The notes under the pieces: model-generated
The model's database searches: none
What the model was told of the DNA's origin: nothing
Seen by the model: the letters and a program-made list of their open reading frames with translations, nothing else
NCBI GenBank assembly: GCA_043777595.1
Contig: JAYWHT010000091.1
Coordinates: 1-33,406 of the forward strand
Direction: 5' to 3'
DNA from: JAYVJH01 sp043777595
Lineage (GTDB): Bacteria; Bacteroidota; Bacteroidia; Cytophagales; Spirosomataceae
Length of the DNA stretch: 33,406 nt
Part shown: positions 24,096 to 31,609 of the stretch, piece by piece
Layout of the letters: each line of letters begins with the position of its first letter
Numbering within the stretch: position 1 is the stretch's first letter
Program-made: the position numbers and the translations under genes

Positions 24096-24929
24096 TTAGT
24101 ATGCTTTGAGGCTCAAATCCAGACTCTTGATTTGGTGTGTGAGCGCACCGCACGAAATATAATCTACGCCAGTTTCGGCAATGGCTCTTAGTGTATCTTC
24201 TCTGATACCCCCCGAGGCTTCGGTTGGGTAGCGGCTACCGACACGCTCAACGGCTTGGCGGAGCGTTGGCAAGTCAAAATTGTCTAACATTATTCTGTCA
24301 ATCTGACCTACTTGCAGGGCTTCGTCCAATTCAGTTAAGTTTCTAACTTCGATTTCGATGGCCAATGGCTTACCTGTTTTTTTAACGTATTCGTTGGCCT
24401 TTGTAATAGCCGCCTCAATACCTCCTGCATAATCCACATGATTGTCTTTTATCAAAATCATATCATAAAGTGCATACCGATGATTGACCGCTCCGCCAAT
24501 CTTAGTAGCCATTTTTTCAAATATTCTAAAATTAGGAGTCGTCTTGCGGGTATCTAATAATTTGGTAGGTAACCCGTCCAAAAGTCTTACTAATTGATTG
24601 GTATAAGTCGCAATACCGCTCATACGCTGAATGGTGTTGAGTACCAATCGCTCGGCTTTCAAGATTGACTGCGCCCTACCCGAAACGGTCAGTACGATGT
24701 CCCCTTTTTTGATAGGTTGCCCGTCCAAAATCAATATTTCGACTTCCATCAGTGGATCGACTTCTTCAAAAATAATTTTAGAAACAACCACTCCAGCCAC
24801 AATACCGTCTTCTTTGACAAGTAATTTGGCACGATTTTGAGCATCGGACGGAATCGTGGAAAGTGAAGTATGGTCGCCATCGCCAACATCTTCAGAAAGT
24901 GCCAGCCTGATATAATCTCGTAAGTCCAT
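24096..24929 (-). CDS. nadC: Nicotinate-nucleotide (quinolinate) pyrophosphorylase
   Basis: A 277-residue quinolinate phosphoribosyltransferase that makes nicotinate mononucleotide in de novo NAD synthesis. The family blocks are clear: LSEDVGDGDHTS, LLNTIQRMSGIAT-like VLNTIQRMSGIATYT, DTRKTTPNFRIFEKMA, KIGGAVNHRYALYDMILIKDNH and EASGGI. ATG 24929 (MDLRDYIRLAL) is the family start; an in-frame upstream extension to 25013 is hydrophobic and not part of the family. nadA and nadB are absent here. The leader upstream holds tandem promoters and a strong terminator at 25021-25048, so expression is probably attenuated. Confidence 0.93.
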   Translation of the reverse strand: MDLRDYIRLALSEDVGDGDHTSLSTIPSDAQNRAKLLVKEDGIVAGVVVSKIIFEEVDPLMEVEILILDGQPIKKGDIVLTVSGRAQSILKAERLVLNTIQRMSGIATYTNQLVRLLDGLPTKLLDTRKTTPNFRIFEKMATKIGGAVNHRYALYDMILIKDNHVDYAGGIEAAITKANEYVKKTGKPLAIEIEVRNLTELDEALQVGQIDRIMLDNFDLPTLRQAVERVGSRYPTEASGGIREDTLRAIAETGVDYISCGALTHQIKSLDLSLKAY

Positions 24930-25020
24930 GAACAATAAATAAATAGTTTGAAGGGTATGCTTATTGAAGTTCAAAAATAGCACACAAAACATCAAATACG
25001 AAGAATGGCTCATAAAAAAG

Positions 25021-25048
25021 AAAATCGGCTCGAAACCGAGCCGATTTT
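25021..25048 (-). terminator. Intrinsic terminator ahead of nadC
   Basis: A perfect 12-bp stem AAAATCGGCTCG / CGAGCCGATTTT with a 4-base loop. On the minus strand it is followed by a T-rich run (TTTTCTTTTTT), the form of a strong Rho-independent terminator. It lies 92 bp before the nadC start, and transcripts from the two upstream minus-strand promoters must cross it. Confidence 0.85.
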
Positions 25049-25107
25049 ACTACCTATTAACAGCCATGAAAACAAAATTTTAAATATTTTTTTAACTTTT
25101 ACAGAGG

Positions 25108-25138
25108 CAAAAGTAGTGGTATCGTTTCAAACATTCAA
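25108..25138 (-). promoter_or_regulatory. Proximal minus-strand promoter
   Basis: On the minus strand, TTG (25136-25138), a 20-nt spacer and TACTTTTG (25108-25115) match the consensus closely. A transcript from here would run about 80 nt before the terminator at 25021-25048. Confidence 0.6.
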
Positions 25139-25272
25139 TTTTTTGGTAATTTAGTGCACTTTTTTAGCAACTAAATCTATCGGGACGATAAACACGATGT
25201 GAGCTGGGACGTGGCCTGTCATTTAAACCACTCTGTATTTATTGTGCTTGCAAACTTTTGCATATCGTGACA

Positions 25273-25305
25273 CAAAGATAACGTTAAGGATTGCACAAAT
25301 GCAAA
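25273..25305 (-). promoter_or_regulatory. Distal minus-strand promoter
   Basis: On the minus strand, TTTG (25302-25305), a 21-nt spacer and TATCTTTG (25273-25280) match the phylum's consensus. A second TTTG at 25296-25299 gives a shorter spacing. The transcript would be about 250 nt up to the terminator. Confidence 0.6.
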
Positions 25306-25464
25306 CAAAATTTTAAAAAAATATCAGATTGGCAATAATTCTTTGTACGATTCGTGAAATAACATCTTTTTAAGGCCGACTTTCGTTTATTTACTACATT
25401 GAAGTTTGAGATAAATTTCGGAACTTTGGTGTCTTTATCAACCACTATTAACACCCAACATCAA

Positions 25465-25998
25465 ATGAAAAAAATTATTTTAGTAGCCTTTGTGGCACAG
25501 TCATTATTTTTTGTTTCTGACCTAATGGCGCAATACAACAACTGGGCGGTTGGCTTTCAACTTGGCGACCCCTCTGGTGTGAACGTTCGCCGTTATTTTG
25601 GCCAAAACAAGGCTCTGGACCTGAGTGTCGGTACTTATGGCCTTTTTTATGGTCGAGACCGCTCATATAGAAATGGTAGCTACAAGAATGCAGGCTTTTC
25701 AGCCCGTGTCAATTATCTGTGGCATACTTCTCTTTTAAAAAATGACAGCTTTCGGGCTTATTATGGCTTTGGTGGCCAAATCAACTCACGGCGTTATTAT
25801 TTTGTGCCGCAGAGCCTATCAACCGAAGTCTTCGACCGCCAAATTTCATTAGGTGCAACTGGCCTAGCTGGATTAGAGTACTTTTTGCCTGCCAACCGTC
25901 TTTCTGTTTTTCTCGAAACAGGCATATATGCCGAGTTAATTCCCGCTATTTTTTATCTGCACCCACAAATCAGTGGCGGCGTGCGTATGAATTTTTGA
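25465..25998 (+). CDS. Outer-membrane beta-barrel protein
   Basis: A 177-residue exported protein. The signal peptide is MKKIILVAFVAQSLFFVSDL and cleavage is after MAQ at about residue 23. The mature part is a run of amphipathic strands with many Gly and aromatics (WAVGFQLGDPSGVNVRRYF, ALDLSVGTYGLFYG, ISGGVRMNF), and it ends in F, the usual C-terminus of outer-membrane barrels. Probably eight strands. The role is unknown. The ATG at 25465 is chosen because the signal peptide begins there; codons from 25399 do not fit. A 16-bp hairpin right after the stop ends transcription. Confidence 0.75.
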   Translation: MKKIILVAFVAQSLFFVSDLMAQYNNWAVGFQLGDPSGVNVRRYFGQNKALDLSVGTYGLFYGRDRSYRNGSYKNAGFSARVNYLWHTSLLKNDSFRAYYGFGGQINSRRYYFVPQSLSTEVFDRQISLGATGLAGLEYFLPANRLSVFLETGIYAELIPAIFYLHPQISGGVRMNF

Positions 25999-26001
25999 TT
26001 G

Positions 26002-26035
26002 AGATTCGACTACTTTCTTGAAAGTAGTCGAATCT
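26002..26035. terminator. Bidirectional terminator between convergent genes
   Basis: A perfect 16-bp stem (26002-26017 with 26020-26035) with a two-base loop. It begins 3 bp after the barrel gene's stop and covers the stop codon of the ThuA-like gene on the other strand. Confidence 0.85.
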
Positions 26036-26894
26036 ATTCATATTGTGTCCATTTAATAGCATTTTCGATGAGTTTTATAAAATTTTCATTTTGCCAGACT
26101 AATTCGTTATGACCCATTGAGGTATAAAACGTCTTACCTTTGCCTACTCGCCTACACCAAGCAACGGGGTGGTCTTTGCCCATACCAAAGTTTTTTGCAT
26201 CTACCAAGATCGGAATATTGCCACTTGGTTTAATGCTCTGACCATTGATGGTATAAAGAACATTGAAGGCTTTTTGGCGTGGATTTTCAAAAAATACATA
26301 CCATTCGTCGGTATGGCTCCATCTTTGAGCAATACCAGTCGTAATTACGGTATCTGCTTGACTGTCAGCCAAAACATCGGTCGTTTGAAGTTGTGGACTA
26401 AGTGGGTGATGTGAAAACTCTGCCCCTAATAAATTCTGAACATACCAATTCCAGTGATGAGAGTTATCGCCAGAGCCATGAATACCTATCAAACTACCAC
26501 CGTTTTCGACGTACTTCTCCAAGGCTCTTTTTTGCTGGTCGTTGATTACCTCGCCCGTAGAATTATTAAAAATCACTGTACTAAACTTAGCCAACTGCTC
26601 GACATTGAACACTCCACCATCTTCGGTTTCGTACAAAAACCAGTTATTTTTTTTTGCCAGGGCAGCCACAACTGGTTTTGACGCATCAATGGAGGCCGTG
26701 TGTCGGTAGCCTGTTGTTTTAGAAAAAAACAATACAGCAGGCCGATTGGCTGGAAAACTAATAGCTGGTGCTTGGGTTTCATAAAAAATAGGGAATCCAT
26801 TTTTTACTTTATAAATAAACGCAGCCCCGAAAACCACCAGCAAAAATACCATTGATAGGATTGACAGAAGTGCAATTTTTAAAAATCTCATCAT
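26034..26894 (-). CDS. ThuA-like domain protein, membrane-anchored
   Basis: A 286-residue protein. An N-terminal hydrophobic segment (about 4-28) acts as a signal anchor, followed by a ThuA-like (class I glutamine amidotransferase-like fold) domain: VLFFSKTTGYRHTAS, FNNSTGEVI, ENGGSLIGIHGSGD and GRVGKGKTFYTSMGHN-like RRVGKGKTFYTSMGH. ThuA proteins are tied to sugar (trehalose, glucan) utilisation; many Bacteroidota versions are exported and of unproved activity. It is transcribed alone, convergent with the barrel gene. The 284-bp region upstream contains no further gene that I can support. Confidence 0.82.
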   Translation of the reverse strand: MMRFLKIALLSILSMVFLLVVFGAAFIYKVKNGFPIFYETQAPAISFPANRPAVLFFSKTTGYRHTASIDASKPVVAALAKKNNWFLYETEDGGVFNVEQLAKFSTVIFNNSTGEVINDQQKRALEKYVENGGSLIGIHGSGDNSHHWNWYVQNLLGAEFSHHPLSPQLQTTDVLADSQADTVITTGIAQRWSHTDEWYVFFENPRQKAFNVLYTINGQSIKPSGNIPILVDAKNFGMGKDHPVAWCRRVGKGKTFYTSMGHNELVWQNENFIKLIENAIKWTQYE

Positions 26895-27123
26895 GTTTAG
26901 TATATAGGTAGTTGTGTATATAATGCAGGATTAAATATAATACTGAAAATCAATAAGTTATCAATTCGCCATGCCTTACCTCTCCCGAACAAATACTTAA
27001 AAAATATAGTTTCGCTGTCATTTACACGGGAATGGCGACGACATCGCTTGCATTTTTGAACCTTGTTTGTACAAATCTACGAAAAATCAAAAAATCAGAC
27101 GAAGATGAGGATAGCTTTCAGTG

Positions 27124-27161
27124 GGCCAAAGGCGAAACTCAACTGAATTTCGCCTTTGGCC
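27124..27161 (-). terminator. Hairpin after the molybdenum hydroxylase operon
   Basis: A 14-bp perfect stem GGCCAAAGGCGAAA / TTTCGCCTTTGGCC with a 10-base loop, 18 bp after the stop of the large subunit gene. It lacks a clear U-tract on the minus strand, so it may stabilise the mRNA end as well as stop transcription. Confidence 0.6.
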
Positions 27162-27178
27162 TTAAAACATTATTAGGG

Positions 27179-29473
27179 TTACGAACTTGGTTTATCGCTA
27201 CTAAACGGCTGATTGTAATGTCGCTTACCTGTGTTTTTGTACAAGGCATTGGCCACAGCCCCAAATACTGGCGGAAACGGCGGCTCGCCTAAGCCCGTTG
27301 GGTCGATGTCGTTTTCTACGAAGTGTACTTCTATTTTTTGGGGTGCTTCGTTGTGGCGAATGATGCGATAGTTGTTAAAATTATTTTGTTCGGCAGCACC
27401 CTCCTTGTGAGTCAATGCACCATAAAAAGCATTGCCGATACCATCTACCACTGCACCCTGTACCATATTGATGGCAGCATCGGGATTTACGACAATGCCG
27501 CAGTCTATGGCACTAAACACTCGCTCTACATACGGCTGTCCGTCTTTTGTAACCATATCTACAATGTGAGCGGCATACGAACTATGACAAAAATAGGCAG
27601 CCACACCGCGGCTATATTTACCATTTTCGGGTTTGCCCCAACCAGATTTTTCTTTTACCAATTTCAAAATTCCAGCATAGCGATCGGCATCATATTCATT
27701 GTTTTTACCTACTGGGTTTTCTTTGGCACGTTTCAGTAGTTCCAATCGTAGCTCTATCGGGTCTTTGCCCATAGCTTCGGCTACTTCGTCCAAAAACGAC
27801 TGCTCGGCGGCGGCATTAAAGTTTGAACGTGGCGCTCTAAACGCTCCAATAGTAATATTAGAGGGTATCTCCCAGCCTTCGGCCAAGTAGTTTTCTATTG
27901 CTCCTGCTGGAAAACGATTGGCATGAACAGGGTGCTCGGGAATACCTCCCCCTTTTACATGAAAGCCAATGAGATTTTTGTTGGCATCGAGTGCGGCCCG
28001 ATAAGTGGCAGTGTACATTGGCCGATAGATTCCGTAAGTCATGTCGTCTTCACGGCTGTACATGAGTTTGATGGGTGCTTTGACTTTTTTGGAAATACGA
28101 GCCGCTTCTGTCAGATAATGGCCGTAAGCCCTACGACCGAAGCCCCCACCCATGCGAGTCATCTGAATTTCGATTTTTTCGGGCGGGAGGTTTAAAATTT
28201 TTGAAAGTGTGGGTTCTATCCAACTTGGCGCTTGCAGAGGCCCTACCAACAAGGCTTTTTCGTCTGTAACGTGGGCAAAAAAGTTCATTGGCTCCATGCA
28301 GTTATGAGCCAAAAATGGTGCATTGTAGGTACGCTCAATAATTTGAGCCGCATTTTTAAAGGCCATTTCGGGGTCGCCGTCTTTGCGGAGCTGCTTGGCT
28401 GGCATTTTGGCCGTTTCTTGCATTTTGGCCATCTGTGAGGTAGTACTTTCTAATCCTGCTGGAATGGTGTTTTCTTGTTTTTTGCCTCCCCAGCCTACAA
28501 CAGTTTCTTTTGTCTCGCTTGCGGCCTCCCATTGTACTTTCAGTCGTTTGCGGGCGTTCATTACTTCCCAAGTAGTGTTACCAACTACTGCCACCAGTTC
28601 ATTGAATGTATGTGTATCGAAGGCCGATTGCTCAAAACCATCTTCAAAAACCTTGAAGCTAAACACGTCTTTGATTCCTGGCATTTTGAGTGCTTGCGAG
28701 GCATCAAACGATTTTAGTTTCATGCCAAACGCAGGCGGGTGCTGAACCATCGCAATCAGCATACCATCGACCCGATAGTCTGCACCAAAGAGCGGCTTAC
28801 CCGTTACTACTTTCAAGCCTTCTACGTTTTTCTTAGAATTTTTGACAATTTTAAAGTCTTTGGGGGCTTTGAGTTTTACATCTTTTGGAACGGGTACAGT
28901 GACCGCTTTACTTGCCATTTCGCCATATTTTGCCGATTTGCCGCTCGAATGTAGCAAAACCCCCGCTTTGGTGGTGATTTCGTTTGCTGGTACTTTCCAA
29001 GTTTGAGCCGCCGCCTCAACGAGCATAAACCTGGCCGATGCTCCTGCATTTCTTAGTGGTTTCCAGTACATCTTTACCGAATTGCTACCACCTGTAAACT
29101 GCGGGCCGAGTTTTACGTTATCGTGAGGACCCATTTCTACTACTACGTTTTTCCAATCTACATCTAACTCTTCGGCTACAATCATGGGCAATGAGGTCAT
29201 TACGTTTTGTCCAAATTCGGGATTAGGACAAAGGATTTTGACAACATTATCGGGTGTGATTTTAATAAAAGCCGTCAATTCCAACCATTGCTCTGGCAAG
29301 TTCATGGCTTTGGTTTTATCGGCAGACCTAAAACTCGACAGCCAACTCACACTAAGCAGCATTCCCCCACCCGACAATAGCGAAGATTTGAGAAACGAGC
29401 GGCGACCAAATTCAGCCCCCACACTACTGGCGGTGGCTTTATCTGACTTGGTATTTATATTTTCTTTTTCCAT
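27179..29473 (-). CDS. Molybdopterin-binding subunit, xanthine dehydrogenase family (IorB-like)
   Basis: A 764-residue large subunit of an isoquinoline-1-oxidoreductase/aldehyde-oxidase type molybdenum hydroxylase. A twin-arginine signal, GRRSFLKSSLLSGGG, lies at residues 23-37, so the folded complex is sent to the periplasm. The cofactor segments GGGFGRRAYG (about 440-450), GAFRAPRSNFNAAAEQSFLDE, the FSAIDCGIVVNPDAA block and GLGEPPFPPVFGAVANAL are in the family order. The electron-carrying [2Fe-2S] subunit is encoded 53 bp upstream in the same operon. No cytochrome c partner is present in the window. The substrate is unknown (aldehyde or N-heterocycle). Confidence 0.9.
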   Translation of the reverse strand: MEKENINTKSDKATASSVGAEFGRRSFLKSSLLSGGGMLLSVSWLSSFRSADKTKAMNLPEQWLELTAFIKITPDNVVKILCPNPEFGQNVMTSLPMIVAEELDVDWKNVVVEMGPHDNVKLGPQFTGGSNSVKMYWKPLRNAGASARFMLVEAAAQTWKVPANEITTKAGVLLHSSGKSAKYGEMASKAVTVPVPKDVKLKAPKDFKIVKNSKKNVEGLKVVTGKPLFGADYRVDGMLIAMVQHPPAFGMKLKSFDASQALKMPGIKDVFSFKVFEDGFEQSAFDTHTFNELVAVVGNTTWEVMNARKRLKVQWEAASETKETVVGWGGKKQENTIPAGLESTTSQMAKMQETAKMPAKQLRKDGDPEMAFKNAAQIIERTYNAPFLAHNCMEPMNFFAHVTDEKALLVGPLQAPSWIEPTLSKILNLPPEKIEIQMTRMGGGFGRRAYGHYLTEAARISKKVKAPIKLMYSREDDMTYGIYRPMYTATYRAALDANKNLIGFHVKGGGIPEHPVHANRFPAGAIENYLAEGWEIPSNITIGAFRAPRSNFNAAAEQSFLDEVAEAMGKDPIELRLELLKRAKENPVGKNNEYDADRYAGILKLVKEKSGWGKPENGKYSRGVAAYFCHSSYAAHIVDMVTKDGQPYVERVFSAIDCGIVVNPDAAINMVQGAVVDGIGNAFYGALTHKEGAAEQNNFNNYRIIRHNEAPQKIEVHFVENDIDPTGLGEPPFPPVFGAVANALYKNTGKRHYNQPFSSDKPSS

Positions 29474-29526
29474 TTTATTTAATCATTTATAACGAATTAT
29501 TGAACAAAATAAGCCACAATACTGAC

Positions 29527-29979
29527 TTAGGCTTTTACAGATTTGATGGCTTCTTTGATTTTTATATATGTACCACAACGACAAATATTACCGCTCATTG
29601 TGGCTTCAATATCTGCATCGCTTGGTTTGGGATTGCTTTTGAGTAGTGCCGCCGCTGTCATAATTTGCCCAGACTGACAATAGCCGCATTGTGCTACGTC
29701 GTGTTCGAGCCATGCTTTTTGTACGGGGTGAGTACCGTTTTCAGAAAGCCCTTCGATGGTAATAATGGGCTGGTTGCCAATGGCCGACACTGGCAACTGG
29801 CACGAGCGAATGGCGATGCCGCTCAAATGAATAGTACAAGCCCCACACATAGCAATGCCACAACCGTACTTTGTGCCAGGCATATCAAGGTGGTCTCTCA
29901 AAACCCACAGCATGGGCGTTGTGGGGTCGGCCTCTACTTGGCGGGCTTTCCCGTTGATTTTAAGTGTGTATTTTGCCAT
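29527..29979 (-). CDS. [2Fe-2S] subunit of molybdenum hydroxylase (IorA/XdhC-like)
   Basis: A 150-residue small subunit with two clusters. The plant-type ferredoxin cluster uses C40, C45, C48 and C60 (YGCGIAMCGAC). The helical cluster uses C98, C101, C133 and C135 (QCGYCQSG, NICRCGTY). It relays electrons from the molybdenum centre. ATG 29979 (MAKYTLKINGKARQ) is the family start; the upstream hydrophobic codons to 30048 are not part of it. Without a signal peptide it is probably co-exported with the Tat-bearing large subunit. First gene of the two-gene operon. A -7-like TACTTTTG at 30028-30035 (minus) would give a 5' leader of about 40 nt. Confidence 0.92.
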   Translation of the reverse strand: MAKYTLKINGKARQVEADPTTPMLWVLRDHLDMPGTKYGCGIAMCGACTIHLSGIAIRSCQLPVSAIGNQPIITIEGLSENGTHPVQKAWLEHDVAQCGYCQSGQIMTAAALLKSNPKPSDADIEATMSGNICRCGTYIKIKEAIKSVKA

Positions 29980-30027
29980 AATAAAAAAATTTAATGTGAA
30001 GATTATCGATAAAAGAAAATAGTATCT

Positions 30028-30035
30028 CAAAAGTA
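30028..30035 (-). promoter_or_regulatory. -7 box (TACTTTTG) of the molybdenum hydroxylase operon
   Basis: The box matches TAnnTTTG on the minus strand, but no TTG is found at the right distance. The gap 29980-30306 (327 bp) also holds the second copy of the 43-bp repeat and a plus-strand -7 box at 30219-30226. Confidence 0.4.
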
Positions 30036-30097
30036 CTATATTTTTCAAATATTACTTTAAAACATAGCAGATAAATAGTGAACAGTGAAAAACATTG

Positions 30098-30140
30098 TAG
30101 TTGATAATCAGACATTTAAAATAAATCAGAATGTTGTTCA
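30098..30140 (+). repeat. 43-bp dispersed repeat, copy 2
   Basis: Gapless partner of 18235-18277 (35 of 43 identical, differences all transitions). It lies 119 bp upstream of the [2Fe-2S] subunit start, close to the 110 bp by which copy 1 precedes bshA, and in the same orientation relative to the gene. Confidence 0.55.
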
Positions 30141-30200
30141 ACCTAATAACTAACTACTTACAGCAATTATAAATGGCAAACTTTCAGTAGAAACAGTGTA

Positions 30201-30226
30201 TTGGTGTGTTTGAAATAATAAATTTG
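30201..30226 (+). promoter_or_regulatory. Possible promoter of the serine hydrolase
   Basis: TAAATTTG at 30219-30226 with TTG at 30201-30203. The 15-nt spacer is shorter than usual, so confidence is low. The leader to ATG 30307 would be about 75 nt. Confidence 0.35.
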
Positions 30227-30306
30227 CAAAGAATCATGATTTTGGCGTTGATTTGACTGTATTCTCTTTAAAAAGCGCACTGATTAACTAATAAACCCGT
30301 ACAACA

Positions 30307-31563
30307 ATGAAAAAAATTTTTTTACTAATTTGCTTACTGACTGCAACCGTAGGCTTTACCCAAAACCTCGAAACTGCCACGCCCGAGTCGGTGGGTATGA
30401 GTTCTGCACGGCTCAAACGCATAGATGCCACACTCAACGACTATGTAGAAAAAGGGTATATTCCAGGCGCAGTGGCACTTGTTGTACGAGACGGCAAGGT
30501 GGTTTATCACAAAGCCTTTGGTTATGACGACTTGGCCGCTAAGTCTCCGCTGTCCAAAAATGCCATCGTTCGTATTGCTTCTCAAACCAAAGCCATCACC
30601 AGCACAGCCGTGATGATGCTCTACGAAGAAGGTAAAATTCTGTTGGACGAACCCGTTTCAAAATATATTCCAGCTTTCAAAACGACTGGTGTCTTAGACA
30701 AATTTACCGAAGCCGATAGTTCGTTTAGTACCGTTCCAGCCAAACGGCAAATCACAATTCGAGACTTGCTCACACACACCTCGGGCATTAGTTATTCGGG
30801 TATTGGCACCAAAGAAGCCAATGCTATTTATGCCAAAAACAACGTTCCAAGCGGCATAGGCACACCCAATGCCAAACTATCTGATGCCGTCAATTTGATT
30901 GCTAAAATGCCCCTCATGCACCAGCCTGGCGAGCGTTTTACTTATGGTTTGAATACTGATGTTTTGGGTCATTTGGTAGAAATAGTTTCGGGCAAAGCCC
31001 TTGATGTATTTTTTCAAGAACGTATTTTTAGTAAATTGGGCATGGCCGATACTTATTTTTATTTACCAGAGTCAAAACACAGTAAGTTGGCAATGTTGTA
31101 CTCAGAAGACAAAAATCGGAGTACAATAATCGCCCCCGATGCCGTTCAGAACTTTCCCAAAGAAAAAGGTGGTTTTTTTGCAGGTGGTGCGGGGCTGTCA
31201 TCGACGGCCATAGATTATGCCAAATTTTTACAAATGATACTCAACGGTGGTACTTTCAACGGCAACGATGTTCTGTCGCCTGCCATAGTCAGACTGATGA
31301 CAAGCAACCAAATTGGCGATAAGAATGTAGGACAAAACAAATTTGGATTAGGTTTTGCCGTAGCCACCGCCAAAGAAGCCGCACGCTTGCCGCTCTCTGA
31401 GGGGAGTTTTGAATGGGGTGGTATTTTTGGCACAAGCTACTGGGCTGATCCCAAACAAAATCTTATCGGTGTAATATTGACCCAAAAGTACCCCAATAGC
31501 TACAACGACCTGACCGAAAAATATAAAGTTTTGGTCTATCAGGCCATTTCAAAACTAAGATAA
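30307..31563 (+). CDS. Beta-lactamase-fold serine hydrolase, exported
   Basis: A 418-residue serine hydrolase of the class C beta-lactamase/esterase family. A signal peptide covers residues 1-18 (MKKIFLLICLLTATVGFT). The nucleophile motif is S92-Q-T-K95 (RIASQTKAIT). Y213 in FTYGLNTDVLG is the second catalytic position. WGGIFGTSYWADP near the C-terminus is the third (K/H-x-G-like) element. Such proteins are mainly periplasmic esterases or D-amino-acid peptidases. The HTSGIS segment near residues 157-162 is typical. True beta-lactamase activity is not implied. Single gene, convergent with the M20 gene. Confidence 0.88.
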   Translation: MKKIFLLICLLTATVGFTQNLETATPESVGMSSARLKRIDATLNDYVEKGYIPGAVALVVRDGKVVYHKAFGYDDLAAKSPLSKNAIVRIASQTKAITSTAVMMLYEEGKILLDEPVSKYIPAFKTTGVLDKFTEADSSFSTVPAKRQITIRDLLTHTSGISYSGIGTKEANAIYAKNNVPSGIGTPNAKLSDAVNLIAKMPLMHQPGERFTYGLNTDVLGHLVEIVSGKALDVFFQERIFSKLGMADTYFYLPESKHSKLAMLYSEDKNRSTIIAPDAVQNFPKEKGGFFAGGAGLSSTAIDYAKFLQMILNGGTFNGNDVLSPAIVRLMTSNQIGDKNVGQNKFGLGFAVATAKEAARLPLSEGSFEWGGIFGTSYWADPKQNLIGVILTQKYPNSYNDLTEKYKVLVYQAISKLR

Positions 31564-31609
31564 AGCGGTTAGATTTAAGGCTCGTCTGTGCAAAAATCCA
31601 GCCGTTTTT

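Larger units (their letters stand above)
25021..25268 (-). ncRNA. Candidate structured leader or small RNA upstream of nadC
   Basis: The interval from the distal promoter (-7 box at 25273-25280) to the terminator has no convincing gene but several possible stems. These are TGCAAA/TTTGCA at 25249-25262; TATCG/CGATA at 25178-25190; a possible closing pairing of 25264-25269 with 25193-25198; and GTGG/CCAC around 25211-25233. A 23-codon frame (25151-25222, starts MTGHVPAHIVF) lies inside. The order promoter, structured segment, hairpin with U-tract, biosynthetic gene is that of a riboswitch or attenuator, but a free-standing sRNA is equally possible. I recognise no known riboswitch class here. 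Confidence 0.4.

Noticed and set aside
25070..25317. 15-bp direct repeat AAACAAAATTTTAAA at 25070-25084 and 25303-25317
   Set aside because: The sequence is all low-complexity AT with one C; such matches occur by chance in these leaders, so it is not listed as a separate feature.
27032..27292. Plus-strand frame of 86 codons upstream of and overlapping the molybdenum hydroxylase end
   Set aside because: It overlaps the well-supported large subunit gene and crosses the terminator hairpin; composition is not gene-like and no motif is visible.
30307..31563. True beta-lactamase
   Set aside because: The SxxK nucleophile is present, but the other motifs fit the broad esterase/peptidase group, which is far more common in this phylum.
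31564..31609. Weak hairpin between the serine hydrolase and M20 genes
   Set aside because: The stem needs several mismatches or G-U pairs; only the following T-run resembles a terminator, too little to call.
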